A stretch of 64,000 bases of DNA, taken from NCBI RefSeq assembly GCF_900114535.1, contig NZ_FOTK01000014.1, positions 62,001 to 126,000 of the forward strand, in the 5' to 3' direction. Positions 25,746-34,748 of the stretch are shown piece by piece (position 1 is the stretch's first letter; the number at the start of each line of letters is the position of its first letter). The notes under the pieces are model-generated. The model was not told the DNA's origin and searched no databases. It was given only the letters and a program-made list of their open reading frames with translations. This DNA comes from Methylobacterium pseudosasicola. GTDB lineage: Bacteria > Pseudomonadota > Alphaproteobacteria > Rhizobiales > Beijerinckiaceae. The translations under genes were made by a program, and so were the position numbers.

Positions 25746-26405
25746 TCAATTGACCTGGGCCCGCGGCTTGGCCGGCGGCTGGGCGCAGCCCTTTGGCTTG
25801 CCATCCTTGGCCTCGGCCTTCTCGCCGGGCACGAACAGGGCGGAGACGCGCCCGCCCGCCACCGGGTCCATGTTCGCCCGGCCGGTATTCATATCGTAGA
25901 CCAGCCGCTGGCCGCGGGTGACGTTCTGGCACTGGCTCAGCACGACGTTGCCGGTGAGCACGATGCGCTTGGCGTCCTGATCGAACACCGCGTGATCGCC
26001 GGTGGCGACCTGGTCCTTCTGGACCACCGTCACCGGGCCGGCGCAATCGACCTTCTGGATGCCGTTCTCGGCCGGGTTTTTCGGAGCCGGGGCCTCGGCG
26101 GCGGCATCAGCGGCTTTCGCTTCGGCTTTCTCGGAAGAGTCTTTGCCGCGCTTGTAGTAGACGGTCATGGTCGAGCAGCGGATCGTGCTCTCGCCCTGCA
26201 CGGCCACGACGTTGCCGACGAACACCGCCCGGTTCTCCCGGTCGAACACGTCGAGCCGGTCGGCGTCGATCTTGATCGGCTCCTTGCCACCCCCGCCGAT
26301 ATTGCCGAAGGGCGAATCTTTCTTGGATGGCTTCTCGGCAAGCGCCGAGCCGGAGAACGCCAGACAGGCGGCAAGGGCCGCGCAGAGCGTCGCGCGCGCG
26401 CTCAT
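25746..26405 (-). CDS. lptA: Lipopolysaccharide transport periplasmic protein LptA
   Basis: This 219-residue OstA/LptA protein forms the periplasmic bridge that carries lipopolysaccharide to the outer membrane. A signal peptide (about residues 1-23, ACLAFSGSALA) is followed by the LptA beta-jellyroll: PIKIDADRLDVFDRENRAVF, GNVVAVQGESTIRCSTMTVY, VDCAGPVTVVQKDQVATGDH, DAKRIVLTGNVVLSQCQNV, RGQRLVYDMNTGRANM. A charged Ala/Lys-rich insert (SSEKAEAKAADAAAEAPA) splits the domain. It starts four bases inside the lptC stop (ATGA-type overlap), and its stop lies close to lptB. Confidence 0.92.
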   Translation of the reverse strand: MSARATLCAALAACLAFSGSALAEKPSKKDSPFGNIGGGGKEPIKIDADRLDVFDRENRAVFVGNVVAVQGESTIRCSTMTVYYKRGKDSSEKAEAKAADAAAEAPAPKNPAENGIQKVDCAGPVTVVQKDQVATGDHAVFDQDAKRIVLTGNVVLSQCQNVTRGQRLVYDMNTGRANMDPVAGGRVSALFVPGEKAEAKDGKPKGCAQPPAKPRAQVN

Positions 26406-27121
26406 CGGCCGCCTTCCGCGGGCTCGGCGTTCGAGGTCAGGATGCGCGGGGGTGCCTTGTCGGCTTGGTCGTCGTTCACGATTACCACGTGAACGTTGCC
26501 GACGAACGAGATCCGCTTGCCGTTCTCGACCACGTCGAGGGCGTTGGCGTTGACGGTGGCGCGCGGGGTCGAGACGGTGACCGGCTCCTGGGAACTCACC
26601 GAGCCGGTCTTGAACACCACCGCGGCGGAGCGCAACCGCGCCTCCTCGCCCTTGTCGGTCCAGATCCGGATGTCGTCCTTCAGGTCCAGCGCCTCGCGGG
26701 CGGTGTCGAACAGGCCGGAGGCGGCCGAGAGCCGGGCCATGCCGCCCTGGTCGTCGGTGGCGAGGTGGCCGCGCATCCGCTCCAGCTCGATCAGGCTCGG
26801 CTTGCGCACGTCCTGCAAGGCGGCGTCGGCCGTCACCTCGTAGCCGCGGTTGCCCTGGCGGAAGCCCGCGAGCCGGGGGCTCTCCATGCGGACCTTCGAG
26901 CCGGCCACCGTCACCGGGCCGACCGAGACGCCGGGCAGGCTCGCGGCGAAGGGATTGAACAGGTAGGCGAGCAGCAGCGCCACCGAGCCGCCGGCTGCGA
27001 CCGGGATGAGGCGGCGCATCGTGCGCACGCGGCCGCTGTGGCGGTACGCCCGGGCGTGAGCCCGCGTGCGCGCCGCCGCGACCGCCTGTCCGTTGCCGGC
27101 TGAAGCCTCGACCGGGTTCAT
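26402..27121 (-). CDS. lptC: LPS export ABC transporter periplasmic protein LptC
   Basis: LptC is a single-pass inner-membrane protein that receives lipopolysaccharide from LptB2FG and passes it to LptA. The 239-residue product has a basic cytoplasmic N-terminus of about 35 residues, one membrane helix (LIPVAAGGSVALLLAYLF) and a periplasmic beta-jellyroll. That jellyroll is recognisable from GVSVGPVTVAGSKVRMESPRL to the closing strands ANALDVVENGKRISFVGNVH. I chose the ATG at 27121, which leaves a plausible N-terminus. It is the first gene of the lptC-lptA-lptB run, and the usual rpoN neighbour of this cluster is absent here. Confidence 0.9.
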   Translation of the reverse strand: MNPVEASAGNGQAVAAARTRAHARAYRHSGRVRTMRRLIPVAAGGSVALLLAYLFNPFAASLPGVSVGPVTVAGSKVRMESPRLAGFRQGNRGYEVTADAALQDVRKPSLIELERMRGHLATDDQGGMARLSAASGLFDTAREALDLKDDIRIWTDKGEEARLRSAAVVFKTGSVSSQEPVTVSTPRATVNANALDVVENGKRISFVGNVHVVIVNDDQADKAPPRILTSNAEPAEGGR

Positions 27122-27433
27122 GCAGCGTCCGTGAGGCGCGCAGGCCGCGCGCACGAGAGGGATCGGCTCAGACGCCTGCGGCCCCCACCGCGCCCGCGCC
27201 TCCGACCGGGGGATGGCCCCGACCAGTGGCGAAGTTATGGCTCGCCCGTTTCCGAATGATCAACCGAACTCAGAAACTTTCGACGCCAATGTGCGTGAGC
27301 ACACGCGCCGCTGTTGCAGCATCGTAGCCCCGAAGTGCCCATTTGCGCGGATCGCACCCGCATCTGTTTTCGTGCTTTAAGCCGGGCCCAAGCGTCGGGC
27401 CCGGCTTCGATCCTGAAGGGCGAATCGCTGGCG
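27122..27433. other. Intergenic region upstream of lptC, downstream of htpG
   Basis: These 312 bases lie between the end of htpG and the start of lptC. They should carry the lptC promoter. I see a hairpin near the htpG end (27379-27407, listed separately) and a moderately less GC-rich stretch around 27230-27300, but no convincing gene or conserved motif. Confidence 0.4.
27379..27407 (-). terminator. Hairpin after htpG, probable terminator
   Basis: AAGCCGGGCCC and GGGCCCGGCTT form an 11-base-pair stem around a 7-base loop, 27 bases beyond the htpG stop. A clear T-run does not follow on the minus strand, so intrinsic termination is likely but not certain. Confidence 0.55.
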
Positions 27434-29266
27434 TCAGGCGCTGCGGGCCGCCGCCAGGGCGGCCGCGATCGTGCGGGCGAAGGCCGCCGGGTCGCGCGGG
27501 CTGTCGCCATCCTGGATTCGAGCGAGGTCGAGCAGGGTGCCAGCCTCCTTCGAGATCTCCGATTCGGGCGCGGTGGCAAGCGCCCGGATCAGCGGGTGGC
27601 GCGGGTTGATCTCCAGCACCGGCTGGGCGGCACCGGCACGGCCGGCGCGGCGCATCAGGCGCTGCATCTGAAGGTCGGGCCCGACCGTACCCGCCGAGAG
27701 CACCACGGCCGAATCGACCAACCGGTCGGTGGTGCGCACGTCCGAGACCTCGGCGCCGAGCGCCGTCTTCACGGCGGCCACGAAGACGTCGATGCCCTCC
27801 GGCGCCTCCGGCTGCTCGCCCTCGGGGGCGAATTTCGACAGGTCGAGGCCGCCCTTGGTGATCGACTTGAGCGGCTTCTCCTCGAAGCTGCCGAGCTGGT
27901 CGGGCCAGAAGGCATCGACATGGTCGGAGAGCAGCAGCACCTCCAGGCCCCGCGCCTTGAAGCCTTCGAGCTGCGGCGAGGATTTCAGCGCCTCGGCATC
28001 GTCGGCGACGAGGTAGTAGATCGCGTCCTGGCCGTCCTTCATGCGCGACACGTAGTCCGGCAGCGAGGTCCAGCCCTCCACCGCCGAGGAGCGGAAGCGC
28101 AGCAGGGGCGCAATCTCGCCGCGGCGCTCGAAATCCTCGTAGATGCCCTCCTTGAGCACCGCGCCGAAGTTTTCCCAGAAGGTCTGGTAGCTCTCGGCAT
28201 CCTTGGCCCGGGTGGTCAGCTCGGAGACGACGCGGCCGGTGACCGCGCGGCGGATCCGGGCCAACGCCGGCGTCGATTGCAGCATCTCGCGGGAGACGTT
28301 GAGGGGCAGGTCTTCGGTATCGACCACGCCCTGGACGAAGCGTAGCCACGGCGGCAGCAACTCGGCCTCGTCGGTGATGAACATCCGGCGGACATGCAGG
28401 CGGACCTTGCTCTGCCGGTCGTTCTCCAGCGCCTGGAACGGCTTCGCGCCGGGCACGAACAGCAGCGCGGAGAATTCGAGCTGGCCTTCAGCGCGCCAGT
28501 GCAGCGTCGCCCAGGGCTTGTCGAAGTTCATGCCGATGGCGTGGTAGAACGCCTCGTACTGTTCCTCCGTCACCTCGGATTTCGGCTTGCGCCAGAGCGC
28601 GGTGCCCTGGTTGGCCGATTCGTCCTTGCCGTCGCGGGCGATGGCGATCGGCACGGTGATGAAGTCGGCCCATTTCCGCACGAGGTGATCGAGCCGGTAG
28701 GGCTCCAGATACTCGTCGGCATCCTCTTTGAGGTGCAGCACGATGTCGGTGCCGGGCTCAGCGCGGGTCGCGGGCTCCAGGGTGTAGCTGCCCTGGCCTT
28801 CGGAGGCCCAGGTCCAGGCCTCGTCGCTGCCGGCGCGGCGCGACGTGACGGTGACGCGGTCAGCGACCATGAAGGCCGAGTAGAAGCCGACACCGAACTG
28901 GCCGATCAGGCTCGGGCGATCCTCGGCCTTGGCCGAATCCAGCGTCTGCGAGAAGGCCCGCGTGCCGGATCGGGCGATGGTGCCGAGATTGGACGCCAGA
29001 TCCTCCTTGGTCATGCCGATGCCGGCATCCGAGATGGTCAGGGTGCGTGCCTCCTTGTCGGGCACGATCCGGACCTTGGCGTCCGGCGGCAGGGCGCTCG
29101 CCGCAGAGGTCAGCGCCTCGAACCGGCGCCGGTCCATGGCGTCGGCGGCGTTGGCGACGAGTTCGCGCAGGAAGATCTCGCGGTCGGAATAGAGCGCGTG
29201 CACGACGAGATCGAGGAGCCGACCCACCTCCGCCCCGAACTCGTGCCGCTCAATCGTCTCGCTCAC
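27434..29266 (-). CDS. htpG: Molecular chaperone HtpG (Hsp90)
   Basis: Hsp90 of bacteria is an ATP-driven dimeric chaperone in the cytoplasm. The 610-residue length is close to the family norm. The GHKL ATPase domain contains [15 protein letters not shown] (the EN helix is here EL-VANAADA), [14 protein letters not shown] (DxGxG), [11 protein letters not shown] and [15 protein letters not shown] (GxxGxG). The middle domain has [12 protein letters not shown], with the catalytic arginine. The C-terminal dimerisation part is complete. One departure is notable: the EN motif usually reads ELISNASDA, here ELVANAADA, so the Asn that contacts ATP is still present. It is a single gene with a terminator hairpin after it. 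Confidence 0.93.
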   Translation of the reverse strand: MSETIERHEFGAEVGRLLDLVVHALYSDREIFLRELVANAADAMDRRRFEALTSAASALPPDAKVRIVPDKEARTLTISDAGIGMTKEDLASNLGTIARSGTRAFSQTLDSAKAEDRPSLIGQFGVGFYSAFMVADRVTVTSRRAGSDEAWTWASEGQGSYTLEPATRAEPGTDIVLHLKEDADEYLEPYRLDHLVRKWADFITVPIAIARDGKDESANQGTALWRKPKSEVTEEQYEAFYHAIGMNFDKPWATLHWRAEGQLEFSALLFVPGAKPFQALENDRQSKVRLHVRRMFITDEAELLPPWLRFVQGVVDTEDLPLNVSREMLQSTPALARIRRAVTGRVVSELTTRAKDAESYQTFWENFGAVLKEGIYEDFERRGEIAPLLRFRSSAVEGWTSLPDYVSRMKDGQDAIYYLVADDAEALKSSPQLEGFKARGLEVLLLSDHVDAFWPDQLGSFEEKPLKSITKGGLDLSKFAPEGEQPEAPEGIDVFVAAVKTALGAEVSDVRTTDRLVDSAVVLSAGTVGPDLQMQRLMRRAGRAGAAQPVLEINPRHPLIRALATAPESEISKEAGTLLDLARIQDGDSPRDPAAFARTIAAALAAARSA

Positions 29267-29360
29267 AGGGAATGCCTCCGCGTAGGGGAAAATGCGGGGC
29301 CGATATGTCGGCTTGGCCGACGGTTTTCAATGCGGTGGCGGAGTTGAGGCGTCGGCGCCC

Positions 29361-29894
29361 TTATGCGGCGCTGACTGAGACGTGTCCGGCGTGCAAGCCG
29401 TTGGCGATGTCACCGGCCATCGGCGGCCCCAACATGCGGTCCAGCTGACGGCATGCGAGAGCGATGTAGCGTGGGATCTCCCGATCCTTGGCGAAGTAGG
29501 CCACCCGGCGGCGGGCGATACCGAGCTGCGCCGCCGCCGCGTCGAGGGTCAGGCGGTTGCGCCGGAGGAAATCCGCGAACTCTGCATTGCTCATCGACGC
29601 CGCGGCCAGATCCTCAATCGTCTCGGCCCCGATATCGAGGTCTTCATCGCCCTCCCAGACGATTGAGCCGCCCCAGGCGCCGAGCCGGACGGCACCGAAC
29701 GGGATCGATCCATCGCGCAGGGGTCGGAACACCTTGTAGGTGAAAATCACCGGCGCGAGATCGACCCGATCCGTCCGCCCGATCCGGTCGCCGGCGGCCC
29801 AGGTCACCACGACATCGAAGGCGCCTCCGGCCGGTGCCACGCTCGACAGCTTCGGTAATGCCCGCCCAACGGTGACGATGTCATCCGCGCTCAT
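29361..29894 (-). CDS. DUF2442 domain protein with C-terminal helix-turn-helix
   Basis: The 177-residue protein has two parts. The N-terminal part (about 20-95) follows the DUF2442 pattern: FDVVVTWAAGDRIGRTDRVDLAPVI, then VFRPLRDGSIPFGAVRLGAWG and VWEGDEDLDIGAETI. The C-terminal part (about 100-155) reads like a helix-turn-helix of the Xre type: SNAEFADFLRRNRLTLDAAAAQLGIARRRVAYF. The pair DUF4160 plus DUF2442 is widespread as a suspected toxin-antitoxin-like module; here the DUF2442 protein with its DNA-binding tail would be the antitoxin or regulator. The start overlaps the upstream DUF4160 gene by 14 bases. Confidence 0.8.
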   Translation of the reverse strand: MSADDIVTVGRALPKLSSVAPAGGAFDVVVTWAAGDRIGRTDRVDLAPVIFTYKVFRPLRDGSIPFGAVRLGAWGGSIVWEGDEDLDIGAETIEDLAAASMSNAEFADFLRRNRLTLDAAAAQLGIARRRVAYFAKDREIPRYIALACRQLDRMLGPPMAGDIANGLHAGHVSVSAA

Positions 29895-30114
29895 TGAGTC
29901 GCCTCCATTCGGTCATCAGCGCCTCGGTGCGTACCGACGCCCAATCCACCACCTCGGCCAGGGCTTTGCGGCTGTAAGTCCCCTGGATCACCTGCAACGT
30001 GCGGATTTCGACAAGAGCATGAAAATCGGGGCCAATCATGTGAAAGTGCGGCGGGCTAAGGTCCCGCGACCGCACCTCGATCCGAAAGCCATCGAAGCGG
30101 TGGAAGGTCGGCAC
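29881..30114 (-). CDS. DUF4160 domain-containing protein
   Basis: This 77-residue protein has the DUF4160 signature: PTFHRFDGFRIEVRSRDLSP, PPHFHMIGPDFHALVEI with the family histidines, then LAEVVDWASVRTEALMTEWRRL. DUF4160 genes commonly precede a DUF2442 gene, as here with a 14-base overlap. The function is unknown; a toxin role has been suggested for such pairs from gene context. The start codon is GTG at 30114. A near-perfect palindrome lies 35-51 bases upstream. Confidence 0.82.
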   Translation of the reverse strand: MPTFHRFDGFRIEVRSRDLSPPHFHMIGPDFHALVEIRTLQVIQGTYSRKALAEVVDWASVRTEALMTEWRRLNERG

Positions 30115-30148
30115 TTTGGGCCTGAAGCTTACCCAGTCGATCGAAAAT

Positions 30149-30165
30149 AGTGCATGTCATGCACT
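30149..30165. promoter_or_regulatory. Palindrome ahead of the DUF4160-DUF2442 pair
   Basis: AGTGCATG-T-CATGCACT is a perfect 17-base palindrome with a single central base, 35-51 bases upstream of the DUF4160 start. That is where an autoregulator with the helix-turn-helix of the DUF2442 protein would be expected to bind. It could also affect the end of the kup transcript, whose stop is 28 bases beyond the palindrome. Binding is inferred. Confidence 0.55.
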
Positions 30166-30192
30166 CGATCAACGTCCGGCCACGCTTCGCGG

Positions 30193-32178
30193 CTAGATCT
30201 CGATCTCGGTCCCGACCTCCACGATCTGCCGGGTCGGCAGGCAGAAATGGGCGCCTGTGCGCTCGGCGTTGCGTTTCATGAAGGCGAACAGGCCCTGGCG
30301 CCACAGGGCCATGCCGGGTTTCTTCGACGGGATGACCACCTCGTGGCCGACGAAGAAGGTCAGGTCCTCCAGATACTCCGGCGGCAGCAGGCCGCTCTTC
30401 ACCGCGCAGTGCAGCCCCTCGGGAATCGAGGCGGTCTGCATGAAGCCGTAGCGCAGGACGACGCGCTCCATCCCGGGGGTGTATTTCGAGATCGCCTTGC
30501 GGATGCCCTGGGCGACCAGGGTGACCTGCGCCCGCTCCTCGGCCGGGATCACCGGCGCCTCCTCGTAGATCACGGTGATCAGGAGGATGCGCTCGTGCAG
30601 GCACCGGCTGCGCTCGACCAGCCGGCCCAGCGCCATCGGGATGCCCTCGGTGGCGGCGGTGAGGAAGGCCGCGGTGCCGGGCAGGGTCACCGGCGGATGC
30701 GAGGCGAGGCGGGCCAGGAAAGTGGCCTCGGGCTGGCGCATGGTCTCGCGCACCGCCTCGAGGACGTGGTTACCCTTCATCCAGGTCAGCATCAGGAAGG
30801 CGACCGCGGCGGCCAGTACCAGCGGAAACCAGCCGCCCTCGAACAGCTTCACGCTGTTGGCCGCGAAGAACACGCTGTCGATGGCGAGGAAGAAGCCGTT
30901 GACCGCGAAGACCAGGATCGGGTTGTAGCCCCAGCGCAGCGCGATCAGTGCGGCGAGCAGGGTGGTGATGCCCATCAGCGCCGAGACTGCGATGCCGTAG
31001 GCGCCGGCGAGCGCGTCGGAGGAGCCGAACACCACGACGGCGGTGAGGGTGCCTGCGGCAAGCAGCCAGTTCACCGCCGGCACGTAGATCTGGCCGCGCT
31101 CGTCCTCATCGGTGTGGACCACCCGCATCATCGGCATGAAGCCGAGCTGGATCGATTGCTGGGTCAGCGAATACACGCCCGAGATCACCGCCTGCGAGGC
31201 GATGACGGTGGCCATCGTCGCGAGCGCCACCAGCGGGTAATGCGCCCATTCCGGGGCCAGCAAGTAGAACGGGTTCTCGATCGCGCTCGGATCGGCGATC
31301 AGCAGGGCGCCCTGGCCGCAATAATGGATCAGCAGCGCCGGGAGCACGAGGCCGAACCAGGCGACGCGGATCGCCGGGGCGCCGAAATGGCCAAGATCGG
31401 CATACATCGCCTCGCCGCCGGTCACCGCCAGGAAGGCCGCGCCCAGCATCATGAAGCTCACATGCCAGCCGGCATGGGCCAGGAAGTCCACGGCGCGCCA
31501 GGGATTGACCGCCCCCAGGACCTCCGGCGCGCGCAGGATGCTGGGGATCGCCAGCAGGACCAGGACCACGAACCACACGAGCATCACCGGGCCGAACACC
31601 CGGCCGATCACCGCCACGCCCTTGTGCTGGATGGCAAACAGCGCAACCAGAATCGCCAATGTGAGCGGCACCACGAACGGGGTCAGCACCGGCGCGTCGA
31701 CCTTGAGCCCCTCGATGGCGGACAGCACCGAGATCGCCGGGGTGATCGCCCCGTCGCCGTACAGCAGGGCCGCGCCGACCAGGCCGACCACCAGAAGGAG
31801 CGCCTTCCAGGTTCCCGGTTGCGCCTGCCGGGCGCCGAGCAGCGCCAGCATGGCGACGATACCGCCCTCCCCCCGGTTGTCGGCCCGCAGGATCAGCACC
31901 GCGTATTTCAGCGACACGATCAGGATCAACGACCACAGGATCAGCGACACCGCCCCGATGGCCGCCGCCGGCACCGCGGCGCCCCCGGAGGCGGCCGCCT
32001 TCACGGCCTCCTTGAAGGCATAGAGCGGGCTGGTGCCGATATCGCCGTAGACGACGCCGAGGGCTCCCAGCATCAGCGCCGGGCCGGGCCCGTGCCGGAC
32101 CGCGCCGGGCTTTCGCGCCACCGGCGCGGCAGGCAGGGCGACCGCCGGGGCAGCCGCGGAACTGAAGGCTTGGCGCAC
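30193..32178 (-). CDS. kup: Potassium transporter Kup
   Basis: This 661-residue K+ uptake permease of the KUP/HAK family is probably H+-coupled. It has twelve membrane helices and a C-terminal cytoplasmic domain. Landmarks are LGALGVVYGDIGTSPLYAFKEAV (helix 1, the family signature), GVAVIGRVFGPVMLVWFVVL, ADLGHFGAPAIRVAWFGLVLPALL and YCGQGALLI. The closing domain contains TVIYEEAPVIPAEERAQVTLVAQG and ends EVGTEIEI. The start codon is GTG at 32178 with only weak ribosome site sequence. It is single and stands between the nad operon and the DUF4160 pair. Confidence 0.93.
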   Translation of the reverse strand: MRQAFSSAAAPAVALPAAPVARKPGAVRHGPGPALMLGALGVVYGDIGTSPLYAFKEAVKAAASGGAAVPAAAIGAVSLILWSLILIVSLKYAVLILRADNRGEGGIVAMLALLGARQAQPGTWKALLLVVGLVGAALLYGDGAITPAISVLSAIEGLKVDAPVLTPFVVPLTLAILVALFAIQHKGVAVIGRVFGPVMLVWFVVLVLLAIPSILRAPEVLGAVNPWRAVDFLAHAGWHVSFMMLGAAFLAVTGGEAMYADLGHFGAPAIRVAWFGLVLPALLIHYCGQGALLIADPSAIENPFYLLAPEWAHYPLVALATMATVIASQAVISGVYSLTQQSIQLGFMPMMRVVHTDEDERGQIYVPAVNWLLAAGTLTAVVVFGSSDALAGAYGIAVSALMGITTLLAALIALRWGYNPILVFAVNGFFLAIDSVFFAANSVKLFEGGWFPLVLAAAVAFLMLTWMKGNHVLEAVRETMRQPEATFLARLASHPPVTLPGTAAFLTAATEGIPMALGRLVERSRCLHERILLITVIYEEAPVIPAEERAQVTLVAQGIRKAISKYTPGMERVVLRYGFMQTASIPEGLHCAVKSGLLPPEYLEDLTFFVGHEVVIPSKKPGMALWRQGLFAFMKRNAERTGAHFCLPTRQIVEVGTEIEI

Positions 32179-32318
32179 GGGCGTATCCGGTCGATGGCGT
32201 CGCTGTCGTGCGCGACCTTAGCAAGCCGGATGCGGGGCGAAAGAGTTAAACCATCTCCGCCGCTAACCCGACGAAGACTTGTCACCTGAACGTGATGACA
32301 GTGGAATGAAGATCGATA

Positions 32319-32344
32319 CGCCCTCGCAGCACGCTGCGAGGGCG
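32319..32344 (-). terminator. GC-rich hairpin after the nadABC operon
   Basis: Arms of 12 bases (CGCCCTCGCAGC and GCTGCGAGGGCG) pair around a 2-base centre, 10 bases past the nadC stop. No T-run follows on the minus strand, so it may need help from other factors. Confidence 0.5.
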
Positions 32345-32353
32345 GCGTGGCGG

Positions 32354-33226
32354 TCAGGCGGCGTCCAGCCCGAGGTCGATGATCGCCGCCGAGTGAGTGA
32401 TCCAGCCGCAGGAGATCAGGTCGACGCCGGAGGCCGCTACCGGGCCCACGGTCTCGCGGGTGATCCGGCCGGAGGCTTCCGAGAGGGCGCGGCCGTCGAT
32501 CATCGCCACGGCGCGGGTCAGCAGGTCGGGACCCATATTGTCGAGGAGCACTGCGTCGACGCCGATCGACAGGGCTTCCTCCAGCTGCTCCAGGCTGTCG
32601 ACCTCGCACTCGATCTTTACCAGGTGGCCGGCCCGCGCCCGGGCGCGTTCGATGGCCGGCACGATGCCGCCGGCGACCGCGACGTGGTTGTCCTTGATGA
32701 GCACCGCGTCGTCGAGGCCGAAGCGATGGTTCGAGCCGCCGCCGGCCCGGACCGCGTGCTTCTCCAAAGCGCGCAGGCCCGGGGTGGTCTTGCGGGTGCA
32801 GACGATCGAGGCCTTCCCGTGCGGGCGCGCCGCCTCGACGAGGCCGTTCGTCGCCGTGGCGACGCCGGACATGCGGCAGAGCAGGTTCAGGGCGACGCGC
32901 TCGGCGGTGAGGATCGCCCGGGCCGGCCCTTCGAGGCGCAGGACCACGTCGCCGGGCGACACGCGGGCGCCGTCGCCGCGTTCGACCGTGACGGTCACGG
33001 CCGGATCGATGAGCGCGAAGGCGATGGACGCTGCGTCGACGCCGGAGATGACGCCGTCCTGACGGGAGGCGATCACGCCGCGCATCCGCTCGCCCTGGGG
33101 CACGATGGCGTCGGTGGTGATGTCGCCGGCCCGGCCGAGATCCTCGACCAGGGCGGCGCGCACGATCGGCTCCACCAGGAGCCGCGGCAGGGGCAGGATT
33201 CCGTCCGGCAGGACCGATTGCGTCAT
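32354..33226 (-). CDS. nadC: Nicotinate-nucleotide pyrophosphorylase (carboxylating)
   Basis: NadC converts quinolinate and phosphoribosyl pyrophosphate to nicotinate mononucleotide, CO2 and pyrophosphate. The 290-residue protein has the family features EDLGRAGDITTDAIVP, LNLLCRMSGVATAT, CTRKTTPGLRALEKHAVRAGGG (the PRPP/quinolinate-binding lysines and arginines) and NHRFGLDDAVLIKDNHVAV. The stretch IECEVDSLEQLEEALSIGVDAVLLDNM and then ISCGWITHSA close the barrel. I chose the ATG at 33226, which overlaps the nadB stop by four bases (ATGA). It is the last gene of nadA-nadB-nadC. Confidence 0.93.
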   Translation of the reverse strand: MTQSVLPDGILPLPRLLVEPIVRAALVEDLGRAGDITTDAIVPQGERMRGVIASRQDGVISGVDAASIAFALIDPAVTVTVERGDGARVSPGDVVLRLEGPARAILTAERVALNLLCRMSGVATATNGLVEAARPHGKASIVCTRKTTPGLRALEKHAVRAGGGSNHRFGLDDAVLIKDNHVAVAGGIVPAIERARARAGHLVKIECEVDSLEQLEEALSIGVDAVLLDNMGPDLLTRAVAMIDGRALSEASGRITRETVGPVAASGVDLISCGWITHSAAIIDLGLDAA

Positions 33227-34746
33227 GGCGTCAGCTCCGTCCCTGCTTCGATGGTCTCGCGGCTTTCGGCCTTCAGCGCGGCAAGGGTCGTCTCCGTGTG
33301 TGCCGCTGGGGCCATATGCGAGAAGTCGCTGCGCCAATGGGCGCCGCGGCTCTCCTGGCGGGACAGCGCACCCCGGGCGATCATCAGCGCCACCAGAGCG
33401 GCGTCGCAGTGCTCCGCACGGGGCTCGAGGACCGACACCGCCTCGGCGAGGCCGATGGCGTCGCGCACGACGCCGACCTTGGCCTCCATCAGCCTGCGGA
33501 TCGACGGCAGGTCGGCGACCGACCGGGGCGCCGCCGTCTCGGGCACGATCGCGCCCGGGAGCGGGGCGTCGAGGGCGTCGGCAATGAAGCCGGCATAGGC
33601 CAAACCCTCCAGCAGGGAATTGCTGGCGAGCCGGTTGGCGCCGTGCAGGCCCGTGGAGGAGACCTCGCCGCAGGCATAGAGGCCCGGCACCGAGGTGGCG
33701 CCGTAGGCGTCCACCTTCACGCCGCCCATGTGGTAATGCGCCGCCGGGCGGACCGGGATCGGCTGCACGGCCGGGTCGATGCCGGCGGCGGCGCAGAGAC
33801 CTGCCACCGTCGGGAAGCGCGTCGGCATCGCCGCTCCGAGGGCGCCGCGGGCGTCGAGATAGACCGTCCGGCCCCGCTGCAGCGCCTGGAAGATGCCCCG
33901 GGCGACCACGTCTCGGGGCGCGAGGTCGCCGCCAGTGATTCCGGCCATGACGGCCGCGCCGGTCTCGTCGATCAGCCGGGCGCCCTCGCCGCGCAAAGCC
34001 TCGGTGGCGAGCGGCATCGGGTCGGCGCCGGCCGCGATGGCGGTCGGGTGGAACTGCACGAACTCCATGTCGCGCATCACCGCCCCGGCCCGGGCAGCCA
34101 GCGCCAGCCCGCCGCCGATGGCACCGGGCGGGTTGGTGGTCGCCGCGTAGAGGGCCCCGACACCGCCTGTGGCCAGAACCACGGCCCTGGCCGGGATGCG
34201 GAAGCGGGCGCCGTCGCGCTCGGCCACGATGCCGGCCACCGCGCCGTGTGTGTCCCGCAGCAGGTCGCAGGCGCGGGCCTCGACGACTTCGATGGAGGGC
34301 GCGGACAGGACTGCCCGCACCAGCCCTTCGAGGACCCGGGCGCCGGTGGCGTCGCCGCCGGAACGCACGATGCGGCGGCGACCGTGGGCCGCCTCCAAGC
34401 CGAGGGCGAGGGCTCCGTCCTCGGTGCGGTCGAACGGGACGCCGATCCGCACCAGCCAGTCGATCAGCCCCGGGCCCGCCTGGGCGACCCGGAGGGCCAC
34501 GTCGGGCTCGGTCAGCCCGGCGCCGGCGGCCTCGGTGTCGGCGGCGTGCAGCGCGGCGGCATCGTCGGCCCCGACCGAGGCGGCGATGCCGCCCTGTGCC
34601 CAGCCGGTGGCGGTGCCGAGCCCGAGGGCCGAGGCGGTGATCAGCGTCACGGGACGCGGCGCGAGCCGCAGCGCGACGCTGAGGCCGGCGACGCCGCCGC
34701 CGACCACGACGACGCGGTCGGCCATGTTGGGAGAAATGGCGTTCAT
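33223..34746 (-). CDS. nadB: L-aspartate oxidase
   Basis: This FAD enzyme oxidises L-aspartate to iminoaspartate for quinolinate synthesis. The 507-residue protein starts near the dinucleotide-binding loop VVVGGGVAGLSVALRLA (about 17-33). Its fumarate-reductase-like parts are GWAQGGIAA, HGRRRIVRSGGDATG, EFVQFHPTAI, EALRGEGARLIDETG and PAAHYHMGGVKVDAYG, followed by GLYACGEVSSTGLHGANRLASNSLLEGLAYAG. Its start may be ATG 34746 or ATG 34713. It lies two bases after nadA stops and four bases into nadC. Confidence 0.93.
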   Translation of the reverse strand: MNAISPNMADRVVVVGGGVAGLSVALRLAPRPVTLITASALGLGTATGWAQGGIAASVGADDAAALHAADTEAAGAGLTEPDVALRVAQAGPGLIDWLVRIGVPFDRTEDGALALGLEAAHGRRRIVRSGGDATGARVLEGLVRAVLSAPSIEVVEARACDLLRDTHGAVAGIVAERDGARFRIPARAVVLATGGVGALYAATTNPPGAIGGGLALAARAGAVMRDMEFVQFHPTAIAAGADPMPLATEALRGEGARLIDETGAAVMAGITGGDLAPRDVVARGIFQALQRGRTVYLDARGALGAAMPTRFPTVAGLCAAAGIDPAVQPIPVRPAAHYHMGGVKVDAYGATSVPGLYACGEVSSTGLHGANRLASNSLLEGLAYAGFIADALDAPLPGAIVPETAAPRSVADLPSIRRLMEAKVGVVRDAIGLAEAVSVLEPRAEHCDAALVALMIARGALSRQESRGAHWRSDFSHMAPAAHTETTLAALKAESRETIEAGTELTP

Positions 34747-34748
34747 CG

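Noticed and set aside
30154..32289. A 711-codon open frame antisense to kup
   Set aside because: Strongly biased to Gln, Arg, His and Asp. The sense strand encodes a full Kup transporter with family signatures.
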